From positions 1 through 33,582 of the forward strand of contig CAZTZL010000034.1 in the NCBI GenBank assembly GCA_964617625.1: a stretch of 33,582 bases of DNA, written 5' to 3'. The translations under genes and the position numbers were made by a program. This DNA is from CAZTZL01 sp964617625. GTDB lineage: Bacteria; Zhuqueibacterota; QNDG01; DSAB01. Within the stretch, counting starts at the first letter, position 1. Each line of letters begins with the position of its first letter. Below the pieces are notes generated by a model, which saw nothing but the letters and a program-made list of their open reading frames with translations, ran no database searches and was not told the origin of the DNA. Of the stretch, positions 14,718 to 22,204 are shown in pieces.

Positions 14718-17558
14718 CTATTTTACCAGAAGCATCTTGATGGTTTCGCGGTGGTTCCCGGCATCGATCGTACAATAATAAGTACCGCTGGCTAACCGGC
14801 TTCCGTCGAAACGGACAGTATGGTCGCCCGCATCCATTCGTTTGTCAATTAGTTTTTCGATTTCCCGCCCCATTGTATCGAACACTTTCAATATCACGTG
14901 TTCTTTTTGCGGAAGAGAAAAACGGATCGTTGTTGATGGATTGAAGGGATTGGGATAATTCTGTTCCAGCATGAAGCTAACAGGTCGTTTTGTATTATCA
15001 GCCACATTGGTTCCAGCTTCGTAGGTTCCTATAAAGACACCACGTCCGTGTGTACCCACTGCCACGCGATGATCCGACGTTCTGGAAGTGATATGTTCCA
15101 CGACACAGTTACCGATGGATGTTGCCGCTTCCTGAGTCCAGCTGGTAGCGTCCCCGTTGAGTGTCATTGTAGAGAAGAGTCCGATACTGGTGCCGAGGAA
15201 GTAAATGGTTCCCTGGTCTGTGGGAAGAATCGTGGCGGTTCGCATGGAGGGCCCAGGATTGGTGCCGTCTCCTGTCAGATTACCCTCTACGGCAGTGTAG
15301 CTTTGTCCGCCATTGGCAGAATGGTACAGTCCGACAATGTTGTAATTCGAGAGAAGCACCAGAATTTCATTTCCATTTTCCGGATTCACAGCAATCTGAT
15401 GCACGTAAGAGCCGCTCTCCGCTTCGGGAATGGAAATATCTTCAGCTCCGCTTGTGTCCGTATTGGCATTTGCCAAACGGTATATTTTCGGGACATCATC
15501 CACATATTGCCAGGGATCGCTGCTGGCGCCGTAATAAAGCAAATGAGCCGGATTATTGCTTGAAACTTGAATGGCTGTAAGGATATATTCGTCTGGTACA
15601 CCGAGTTCGGTTAAATTTTTCCACCCAGCCATGGTGCCTATTTGCCTGTAAAGGGCTATTCCTGAAAGGTTGTTATTTCTCCACAATTCGTATCCGGCCG
15701 GATAGTACATAATGTCCTCATCATTCGGATCGACAACGAACGGATTGATGAAAAGCTGGTTTTCAGCATCTGTAGGAGTGATGACAGTCCAAAACGTTCC
15801 TGCTTCGAAAGGTGATCTCGGATCGTTTGACGAAGTATAGTTTACACGGAAAATACCCCCGTTATACCAGGAGGTGTAGCAGTAGTCGTTTCCGAAATAG
15901 GCATACGAACCATCTCCGCCGCTGACATCCTTTGAGGAGGTGATGGTTGTTCCTCCTTCCCATCGGTAGCTTGGACTACCGTTGTCCTGCGTCCCTCCGA
16001 GAATCTGCGGCCGGCCTGCTCCAGCCGGAATGGCGATTGTGTAAAATTGTGTGGTGTGATAGGTTTGATTCTTGTTCTGCCAGCTTAATGGGGCAGAAGA
16101 AGTTGCGTAGGCGGTAATATCGTTTGTCATACTCAAGCCGCCGTCGTGCCCGCACCACGCTTTATTGGGTGATGCAGGATCGAACACGACGATATGCTGG
16201 TCCGGGTGGAGATTGGGGTAACGGTAGGGATCGACGGGCAGATATCCGCCTATCAGTGTATTGTAAAAATTCGTCGGCGCCGTGGCGAATCCGTCCGGAG
16301 ACCGGAACAGGCTTGTACCCCCTATCACAACAAAATTTTCATTGTCGGGTTTGACTGCCACAAGCATGTTGTAATTTCCCTGTGTATAGATATAATCCTG
16401 GTAGTCTTGATTGAAATCGGGAAGATTTGCAGATCGATCCTGAGATTGGCCGTTCGATAAATTCATCCAGTGAAAACGAATATCCTCATGGCCGTTGGCC
16501 AGCAGGCCGCCTGTATTTGTAAGCACATAAACGATATTCGGATTGGAGGGGGCACTGGCCAGGACAGTCCGTTCATGGGTTTCCGGGAATGTGGCCGGCG
16601 TAATATCCTGCCAGCTGTCGCCGTTGTTATCAGAATAGTAAATCCCTGGTGAATAAGTCGTGTATTCGATGCCGGGATATTCGGAAAGGGATGCAACGAG
16701 ATTTCCTGCACTGGTGACGATTACATCCGTATAGTAATGATGCCCCCAATCTCCGAGTACCAGTTCGAAAGAAGTTCCTCCGTCTTTAGATCGATAAATG
16801 CCGCCTACATTGCTTGAGAAATAGACGTATCCATTTGTCGGATGAACGATGACTCTGGAAACATAATCGTAACGGGAATCCCAACTCGCCGGACTTCCGC
16901 TTGTCTGAAGTTGCTGCCAGGTTTCTCCATTGTCTATGGATTTATAGAGGCCGGAACCGTAATACATTGCGGACCAGCCCTGGGCGGATGCGCTGTTCCC
17001 GTCAAATTCTCCGGTTGTATAGTACCAGATATTTGAAAAGTCCGTTCTGGGATCCTGAGCCAGCGAAGTGACGCTCAGATGCTGTGTTGGCAGGCTCTTG
17101 AGAATCCAGTTACTGCCGCCGTCCGTGGATTTCCAGATACCGCCGGACACACCGCCCGCCATTAATGTATTGGAATTTTTTATGTCTATACCGAAAGCGC
17201 GGGTTCTGCCGCCGACATCATTCGGGCCCACTTCGTGCCATGTAAAAAGAGAGGCTGTGGTTTTGGAAAGTGCGTTTTTCTTCTGTCGAAGCTCTTTCGC
17301 AAATGCAAGTTCCTTTGAGCGGATATTAAACGGGATGGAATTGGTGGATGGATCGCGAAGCATTCTAAAGAAATAGTCAAAACGGGCCTTTCTTGATTCT
17401 GCGGGTGCTTTCAATGATGAAGTTGAACGGATCTTTTTGGCCACGGGAGTTTTTAAAGAGTTTTTAATCGGATCGATAATCAAAATTGAAATCAGTATAA
17501 GTGCAATCAAGCCAAAGGACAGTTTGGCAAGCACTATGGGACGCAACTTTTGAGTCAC
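14718..17558 (-). CDS. secreted BNR/sortilin-like beta-propeller protein with T9SS type A sorting domain
   Basis: This 946-residue exported protein has a hydrophobic N-terminal segment (about residues 10-28). A long region of Asp-box repeats follows, for example 'WKSTDGGSNW', 'YKSIDNGETW', 'YRSKDGGTSF' and 'YYSDNNGDSW'. These match the VPS10/sortilin and Ycf48-like BNR propellers. The last 80 residues form a T9SS type A sorting domain with 'QNYPNPFNPSTTIRFSLP' and a final beta-strand ending in 'KMLLVK'. It is therefore predicted to cross the outer membrane by type IX secretion and be anchored or released outside. No catalytic residues can be assigned. The start is a GTG at 17558 with AGGAGG 5 bases upstream. 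Confidence 0.88.
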   Translation of the reverse strand: MTQKLRPIVLAKLSFGLIALILISILIIDPIKNSLKTPVAKKIRSTSSLKAPAESRKARFDYFFRMLRDPSTNSIPFNIRSKELAFAKELRQKKNALSKTTASLFTWHEVGPNDVGGRTRAFGIDIKNSNTLMAGGVSGGIWKSTDGGSNWILKSLPTQHLSVTSLAQDPRTDFSNIWYYTTGEFDGNSASAQGWSAMYYGSGLYKSIDNGETWQQLQTSGSPASWDSRYDYVSRVIVHPTNGYVYFSSNVGGIYRSKDGGTSFELVLGDWGHHYYTDVIVTSAGNLVASLSEYPGIEYTTYSPGIYYSDNNGDSWQDITPATFPETHERTVLASAPSNPNIVYVLTNTGGLLANGHEDIRFHWMNLSNGQSQDRSANLPDFNQDYQDYIYTQGNYNMLVAVKPDNENFVVIGGTSLFRSPDGFATAPTNFYNTLIGGYLPVDPYRYPNLHPDQHIVVFDPASPNKAWCGHDGGLSMTNDITAYATSSAPLSWQNKNQTYHTTQFYTIAIPAGAGRPQILGGTQDNGSPSYRWEGGTTITSSKDVSGGDGSYAYFGNDYCYTSWYNGGIFRVNYTSSNDPRSPFEAGTFWTVITPTDAENQLFINPFVVDPNDEDIMYYPAGYELWRNNNLSGIALYRQIGTMAGWKNLTELGVPDEYILTAIQVSSNNPAHLLYYGASSDPWQYVDDVPKIYRLANANTDTSGAEDISIPEAESGSYVHQIAVNPENGNEILVLLSNYNIVGLYHSANGGQSYTAVEGNLTGDGTNPGPSMRTATILPTDQGTIYFLGTSIGLFSTMTLNGDATSWTQEAATSIGNCVVEHITSRTSDHRVAVGTHGRGVFIGTYEAGTNVADNTKRPVSFMLEQNYPNPFNPSTTIRFSLPQKEHVILKVFDTMGREIEKLIDKRMDAGDHTVRFDGSRLASGTYYCTIDAGNHRETIKMLLVK

Positions 17559-17576
17559 TATTTCCTCCTTGTTTCA

Positions 17577-18023
17577 TTATTTGTGAATTTGAATTATTCT
17601 CCAGGATGAATGTTTTTCTTCTGAAGCAATTTGTTGAAGGGATTGCAATGTGATTGTAACTGTGTGGCCTTGAATGAGTGGATTAGAATCTGAAGCTTTT
17701 ATCTCCTCCTGTAAAGAAGGTGATAGTACTGTTTTTATTTCGCGGCCGCTAGATAAAAGGGGTGTTGCCGAGCCATAATCGAGGACTTTTTGAATACGGA
17801 CAGTCACAAGAGATTGTTTACTCTCATGCAAAATATCGACTATTTCAGCAATAGCTTTGACAGTTCCTGGTGATGGAGGAGGTTCTAATCTTTGCGGAGC
17901 AACCCAGTTTTCGTCTGTTGATACTGTATCCTGAGGCAGATTGTTTTTTGAGGATGTACAATGCAAGAAAATTATTGAAAGAATAGCTATTGGTAAAATG
18001 AGATATTTTTTACTGATATGCAT
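17577..18023 (-). CDS. small lipoprotein of unknown function
   Basis: The predicted product has 148 residues when started at the ATG at 18023, which gives a standard signal ('MHISKKYLILPIAILSIIFL') ending in HC, a lipobox-like site. An upstream in-frame ATG at 18074 would add 17 residues before the signal and is less likely. The mature part is low in recognisable motifs. Residues about 50-145 read like a small beta-rich domain ('AIAEIVDILHESKQSLVTVRI'-type strands, in part). It lies 18 bases upstream of the BNR/T9SS gene on the same strand and may be cotranscribed with it. Function is unknown. Confidence 0.65.
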   Translation of the reverse strand: MHISKKYLILPIAILSIIFLHCTSSKNNLPQDTVSTDENWVAPQRLEPPPSPGTVKAIAEIVDILHESKQSLVTVRIQKVLDYGSATPLLSSGREIKTVLSPSLQEEIKASDSNPLIQGHTVTITLQSLQQIASEEKHSSWRIIQIHK

Positions 18024-18107
18024 AGTTTTGACCCAGTGTGAGAAAAGTAATAATTTAAAGTAATGTAAAAACATTAGAAAATCAAGAGCCGGCTATTAAA
18101 ATATTTA

Positions 18108-18746
18108 TTATTTAAATTCTGCAATCTGGTCAAACGATTTTTTTGTAAGTGAAGGCGGGACAAAATCGGGATCGGGATGTCCGACTGCCAGTATCATCAA
18201 AGGGCGCTCGCTTTTTGGACGGTCAAGCAGTCGATTTAGGAAACGCATTTTAACAGGTGTATATGTCAGGCAGCTCAGACCCACATTGTGGATGGCTGAA
18301 ATCAATAAACCCACTGCAATTGATACCGATTCCAGCGAATAATAATGCTTGATTTTTTGTCCATCCGGAGTTACACCATATCTCTGAATAAAGACGACAA
18401 TCAGATAAGGCGCTGTTTCCAGAAAAAGCTTATATTGATCCGTCCCGATGGGATTGAGTGCCTTTAGCCATGGATCAGGTGCCAGATTGTTATAGAAATC
18501 ACGCTCAACCGATTCCGCTTTTACACGAATACGACGCTTCATTTCCTGACTTTCAACTGCCACAAAATACCAGGGCTGCTGGTTAGCCCCGCTTGGTGCG
18601 GTCGCCGCTGTCCGGATGCAATTCTCGATCACCTTTCTCGGAACAGGTTCATCCGTAAAATTGCGTATGGATCGCCGGGTTCGCATTAATTGAAAATATG
18701 CATTCGACTGTGATCTCATGTCTTTTTTTTGGGTCTTGGTTAACAT
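18108..18746 (-). CDS. nitroreductase-fold flavoprotein, iodotyrosine deiodinase-like
   Basis: This 212-residue FMN enzyme of the nitroreductase superfamily has 'RTRRSIRNFTDEPVP', 'APSGANQQPWYFV' and 'LTYTP', which are FMN-contact regions. Unlike general nitroreductases it has a Glu-x3-Tyr-x20-Lys pattern (E81, Y85 and K106 from the ATG at 18746). This matches in spacing the Glu/Tyr/Lys set that binds the amino acid part of the substrate in iodotyrosine deiodinase (human E157/Y161/K182, from memory). It may therefore reductively dehalogenate halotyrosines or a similar zwitterionic aromatic. I chose the ATG at 18746 over a TTG at 18752. No T9SS or signal features are seen, so it is cytoplasmic. 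Confidence 0.85.
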   Translation of the reverse strand: MLTKTQKKDMRSQSNAYFQLMRTRRSIRNFTDEPVPRKVIENCIRTAATAPSGANQQPWYFVAVESQEMKRRIRVKAESVERDFYNNLAPDPWLKALNPIGTDQYKLFLETAPYLIVVFIQRYGVTPDGQKIKHYYSLESVSIAVGLLISAIHNVGLSCLTYTPVKMRFLNRLLDRPKSERPLMILAVGHPDPDFVPPSLTKKSFDQIAEFK

Positions 18747-18795
18747 TTTCAATTAATTAGTTTCTAATAAATGTCAATGTTGCCGTTTTGTTCAA

Positions 18796-18960
18796 TTAAA
18801 ATAACGGATAGATGAAAGGAGCCACTGAGGAACCCGCCACGATCAGAATCGTCAGGATAAGAAGCAGGATCACAATGGGAACAATCCACCATGCTTTGTG
18901 ATGTTTTGCGAAGCTGAAAAATTCTTTGATCAGATTCCATAAATGTCTGAAAAATGCCAT
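18796..18960 (-). CDS. DUF5989-type small membrane protein
   Basis: This 54-residue ORF encodes an amphipathic start ('MAFFRHLWNLIKEFFSF'), a short basic-aromatic turn ('AKHHKAWW') and one strong membrane helix (about residues 26-42). It ends in 'APFIYPLF'. This layout is that of the small DUF5989 proteins found next to carbamoyltransferases and SxtJ genes. A GGAG site lies 5 bases upstream of the ATG. It follows the carbamoyltransferase stop by 34 bases on the same strand and is probably the last gene of that unit. Its function is not known to me. Confidence 0.85.
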   Translation of the reverse strand: MAFFRHLWNLIKEFFSFAKHHKAWWIVPIVILLLILTILIVAGSSVAPFIYPLF

Positions 18961-18994
18961 AATAACTCCATTTCTAAATGGTTTTATTTATCAT

Positions 18995-20821
18995 TTAATC
19001 CAGGATTAAATCTTTTCGCCATCCGGCTTTTTCATGCCACGGCGGCTGCGCTTTTTTATCGAATAAATACGATCCCATTACAAGATAGTCCATTTCTGTG
19101 CGCATAAAGCATCGGTATGCATCTTCCGGTGTGCAGACGATGGGTTCGCCTCGCACGTTAAACGAAGTATTGATCAGCACACCGTATCCTGTGATTTTTT
19201 CGAAGGCTTTGATCAAATCGTAATACCTGGGGTGGATTTTCCGGTTAATAGTTTGTATCCGGGCAGTATAATCCACATGTGTAATGGCCGGTATATCGGA
19301 ACGGGCCTGATGGATGCGATCCCTGAATTGTTGTGATTGTGAATTGTTATGTAAAATACACCGCTCTTTCTTTACAGGCGCGACTATCAGCATATAGGGG
19401 GAAGGGCGATCCAGTTCGAAGTAATCGCTGACTTTTTCCTCGAGGCAGGTCGGGGCGAAAGGCCGGAAGGATTCCCTGAATTTAATTTTAAGATTCATGA
19501 TCGACTGCATTTTAGTGGAGCGGGGATCTCCGAGAATGGAACGGCCTCCCAGCGCACGCGGCCCGAATTCCATGCGTCCCGAAAAAAGTCCTAAAACGTT
19601 CCCATCCGCAACGTGTTTTGCAAGTGCCGGCGCCCAGTTGCTTTTTGAAAGTTTTTCTCCAACGGCTCCCTGTTTTTTTATGAATGCTTCGATTGATTCG
19701 TCATCAAACTGCGGACCGAGCAGGGATCCTGACATCGCATCATCTTTATTATTGGCTTGACGCGGATTGTTGTAAATCTGATGCCAGGCAAAAAGAGCAG
19801 CGCCGAGCGCGCCGCCTGCGTCGCCTGCTGCGGGCTGAATCCATAGGCCGTCAAAAATATTTTCTCTCAATATCCTTCCGTTGGCCACGCAGTTCAGCGC
19901 CACACCTCCAGCCAGGCAGAGAGATTTTTCTCCGGTGATTTTTTTTGTATATCTCGCCATGCGGAGGACAATCTCTTCGGTTACGGCCTGAATCGACCTG
20001 GCGATGTTCATTTCCCGCTGTGTGATTTCTGTTTCCGGCTTTCTGGGAGGTCCGTCAAAAAGTTTGTGGAACCGGCCGTTTGTCATTACCAGTTTATCGA
20101 GATATCCGAAATAGTCCATGTTCATCCGGAAAGAACCGTCTGCTTTCAAATCGATGAGATGATCGAGTATCTTCTGTTCGTAGACAGGTTCTCCATAAGG
20201 TGCAAGACCCATCAACTTGTACTCGCCTGAGTTGACCTTGAATCCTGTAAAATAGGTGAATGCTGAGTAAAGCAGGCCGATCGAATGGGGGAATTGAATG
20301 TCCTTGAGAATTGAAATCCGGTTTCCGCTTCCCGTTCCGATGGCGCTTGTAGACCATTCGCCGACTCCATCCAGTGTCAGGATAGCCGCTTTCTGGAAGG
20401 GTGAAGGGAAAAAAGCGCTTGACGCATGGGATTGATGATGTTTGATGAAAAACAGATCCGGAGGCATTTTTACCTGAAATTTATGGAGATACTTCTCAAT
20501 TTCGTAGGGAATCCAGAGTTTACGTTTCATCCACACGGGAACCGTCATAACGAACGATCTCAATCCTTTTGGTGCGATGGAAAGATGGGTCTGGAGGATT
20601 CTGTGAAATTTGAGAATGGGTTTGTCGTAAAAAACAACCGTATCCAAGTTGTCCTTTATCCCGCCCTCTTTCAGACAGTACTGTATGGCGTGCTCAGGGA
20701 AGGAGGAATCGTGCTTTTTCCGAGTGAACCGTTCCTCCTGCGCCGCGGCGATGATTTCTCCGTCGCGGACCAGTGCTGCTGCTGAGTCGTGGTAATATGC
20801 GCTGATACCCAGAATATTCAT
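18995..20821 (-). CDS. carbamoyltransferase, NodU/CmcH family
   Basis: This 608-residue enzyme is of the NodU/CmcH/TobZ family, which moves a carbamoyl group from carbamoyl phosphate through carbamoyl-adenylate to a hydroxyl on a sugar or natural product. The Kae1-like N-terminal domain starts with 'MNILGISAYYHDSAAALV' and has the 'KHHQSHASSAFF' metal-site region, 'TLDGVGEWST' and 'CLAGGVALNCVANG'. The C-terminal domain has 'SGRMEFGPRALGGRSILGDP' and 'LINTSFNVRGEPIV'. Length is full. Its start overlaps the SxtJ-like stop by one base (TAATG), so the two are translationally linked. The substrate cannot be told: no glycosyltransferase or polyketide gene is nearby. Confidence 0.93.
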   Translation of the reverse strand: MNILGISAYYHDSAAALVRDGEIIAAAQEERFTRKKHDSSFPEHAIQYCLKEGGIKDNLDTVVFYDKPILKFHRILQTHLSIAPKGLRSFVMTVPVWMKRKLWIPYEIEKYLHKFQVKMPPDLFFIKHHQSHASSAFFPSPFQKAAILTLDGVGEWSTSAIGTGSGNRISILKDIQFPHSIGLLYSAFTYFTGFKVNSGEYKLMGLAPYGEPVYEQKILDHLIDLKADGSFRMNMDYFGYLDKLVMTNGRFHKLFDGPPRKPETEITQREMNIARSIQAVTEEIVLRMARYTKKITGEKSLCLAGGVALNCVANGRILRENIFDGLWIQPAAGDAGGALGAALFAWHQIYNNPRQANNKDDAMSGSLLGPQFDDESIEAFIKKQGAVGEKLSKSNWAPALAKHVADGNVLGLFSGRMEFGPRALGGRSILGDPRSTKMQSIMNLKIKFRESFRPFAPTCLEEKVSDYFELDRPSPYMLIVAPVKKERCILHNNSQSQQFRDRIHQARSDIPAITHVDYTARIQTINRKIHPRYYDLIKAFEKITGYGVLINTSFNVRGEPIVCTPEDAYRCFMRTEMDYLVMGSYLFDKKAQPPWHEKAGWRKDLILD

Positions 20822-21195
20822 TAGAATTGTTTCCTGTAAGAATCCGATGTTCCATTTTCCTGAACAGGGGTCCAGCAGCTTTCTTCTTTGATGGGGAATT
20901 GCCGGTGCATGGGATCCTGTTTCTTAATGGTATTTACAATCCGGATGGGGGTGAATATCAAATAATAAATTGGCGTCAACAGCAGCCATGAAAGGACGAG
21001 AGATACTTTTTCGATAAGAAATTGTGTGAACTTTTCGAAACGGCCTGAAAATCCCGGAATGAACAGACAACCCGATAACATAACCGCAGACAGGCCAAGG
21101 ACGATGAGTCCGATGGTTGTCCACTTCAACCAGAAAAGTAGAATGAATCCGACTATTGTAAATACAGCAATTTGAATGATGGTTCGGACTTTCAT
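20821..21195 (-). CDS. SxtJ-family membrane protein
   Basis: This 124-residue protein has two N-terminal hydrophobic segments (about residues 6-26 and 27-45) and a third around 62-85. It ends in a polar tail with a 'DPMHRQFPIKEESCWTP' stretch, typical of the small SxtJ proteins that accompany carbamoyltransferases. No enzymatic residues are evident. It opens the three-gene unit SxtJ-carbamoyltransferase-DUF5989 and may hold the transferase at the membrane; that role is inference. The family call rests on recognition of the tail and on context. Confidence 0.8.
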   Translation of the reverse strand: MKVRTIIQIAVFTIVGFILLFWLKWTTIGLIVLGLSAVMLSGCLFIPGFSGRFEKFTQFLIEKVSLVLSWLLLTPIYYLIFTPIRIVNTIKKQDPMHRQFPIKEESCWTPVQENGTSDSYRKQF

Positions 21196-21333
21196 GAACT
21201 GTCCCGCCTCTATGGAATCAAGTGGTAAAATATTAAAAATTATTTGATAAAATTCAAGGGGAAAAATTGATAAAAGACTATCCTGTAGAATATTCCAATT
21301 TGTTGTTTATATTGAATCGAAAGGGTGTATTTT

Positions 21334-21699
21334 TTAATCTTCCTTTCTGTTGGCGAGGATTCGATAAAAACAGGTGCGTTCGCCGGTGTGGCAGGCCGGA
21401 CCGGCAGGTGTAACTTTCAGTATCAGTGTATCGCAATCGCAGTCGATTAATATTTGCTGGACTTTGAGAGTGTTTCCCGATGTTTCTCCTTTCATCCAGA
21501 GTTTCCGACGGGACCGGCTCCAGAAGGTGGCATTACCCGTTTCTAAAGTCTTTCGCAGACTTTCCGCATTGATATAAGCCATCATAAGAATCTCGCCCGT
21601 TTCTCCGTCCTGGGCAATCGCGGGGATCAATCCTTTTTCATCGAATTTGATTTGATCGATCAATTCCTGGTTAATCGTCAGTTGATTTGTATTGTTCAT
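21334..21699 (-). CDS. hisI: phosphoribosyl-AMP cyclohydrolase
   Basis: This 121-residue enzyme carries out the third step of histidine synthesis, opening the ring of phosphoribosyl-AMP. The family's metal-binding region is present as 'IDCDCDTLILKV' followed by 'GPACHTGERTCFYR', with 'TFWSRSRRKLWMKGETSGN' as the substrate loop. No HisE pyrophosphohydrolase domain is fused to it; many Bacteroidota have a HisIE fusion. An AAAGGA site precedes the ATG. It is the last his gene on this strand and is separated from hisF by the S23 remnant and its flanking repeats. Confidence 0.95.
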   Translation of the reverse strand: MNNTNQLTINQELIDQIKFDEKGLIPAIAQDGETGEILMMAYINAESLRKTLETGNATFWSRSRRKLWMKGETSGNTLKVQQILIDCDCDTLILKVTPAGPACHTGERTCFYRILANRKED

Positions 21700-21746
21700 T
21701 CTGTTCCTTTCGTGTGCAGGATTAAGTATTTAGTATATGATATTTA

Positions 21747-21769
21747 GTATATAGTATATGGTATATGGT
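21747..21769 (+). repeat. left arm of inverted repeat flanking the S23 remnant
   Basis: This AT-rich 23-base arm (starting GTATATAG, ending GGTATATGGT) matches the reverse complement of 22176-22198 at 20 of 23 positions. It lies within a longer degenerate run of TATAGTATATGG-like units (21725-21777), between the hisI ribosome site and the end of the S23 reading frame. Together with the other arm it brackets the S23 gene exactly. Confidence 0.75.
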
Positions 21770-21777
21770 ATATTGTA

Positions 21778-22142
21778 TCAATCATTTAGTTTTTGGATTA
21801 ATTTATTGATCATTTTGTTTAAATGATCCAGTTTTTCATTAATCTGATTTAAGGTATCTGTATTTATATAACTAAGTTCATTTGATATGATAAGCAATGT
21901 TTCTAATTCAGCTGCAGACCCTAAAGCGATATAGAGAAATTGTCGGAATTCTTTATTATAAAATCTTTTGAAACCTTCGGCAATATTCGACGGAATTGAA
22001 ACAGCAGATCGCCTTATTTGAGAAATCAAACTATATTTTTCATCGCCAGGGAATTGGACTGTAAGGCTATATACTTCTTTTACTATCTCTATTCCCATTT
22101 GCCAGATACGTAATTCTTAAAACTCTTTATTTTCTTTTCCAT
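21778..22142 (-). pseudogene. four-helix-bundle protein (S23/IVP family), 5' frameshifted
   Basis: The open frame from 22098 gives 106 residues with the family signature 'FPGDEKYSLISQIRRSAVSIPSNIAEG' (in parts 'LISQIRRSAVSIPSNIAEGF' and 'EFRQFLYIALGSAAELET'). The usual start of the family ('SFK-ELRIWQ' then 'GIEIVKEVY') is also present, but split over two frames. From the ATG at 22142 the first nine residues read MEKKIKSFK; the frame then runs to a stop, while ELRIWQ continues in the other frame into the main body. One base is missing near 22113-22118. The internal ATG at 22098 might still make a shortened protein. The function of these free-standing S23 proteins is not settled. Confidence 0.85.
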
Positions 22143-22175
22143 AATCAAAAAATGAATAAAACGGTTTATTCTTTT

Positions 22176-22198
22176 ACTATATACCACATGCTATATAC
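22176..22198 (+). repeat. right arm of inverted repeat flanking the S23 remnant
   Basis: This arm (starting ACTATATACCAC, ending GCTATATAC) pairs with 21747-21769, with three mismatches in 23. It begins just outside the S23 coding region and stops about 7 bases before the hisF stop codon. The distance between the outer ends of the arms is about 450 bases. Confidence 0.75.
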
Positions 22199-22204
22199 GA
22201 CATA

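Noticed and set aside
18748..18778. Promoter TTGACA just upstream of the nitroreductase-like gene
   Set aside because: A TTGACA is present on the - strand, but no good -10 lies at 16-18 bases, and the start of transcription would fall inside the coding region.
18995..20821. HypF carbamoyltransferase for hydrogenase maturation
   Set aside because: HypF has acylphosphatase, zinc-finger and YrdC domains before the Kae1-like part; this protein starts directly with the Kae1-like domain and has the NodU/CmcH C-terminus.
22110..22125. Programmed -1 ribosomal frameshift in the S23 gene
   Set aside because: Slipping at TTT would put a TAA in the next codon, and AAG cannot re-pair on TAA; no downstream stimulatory hairpin was seen.
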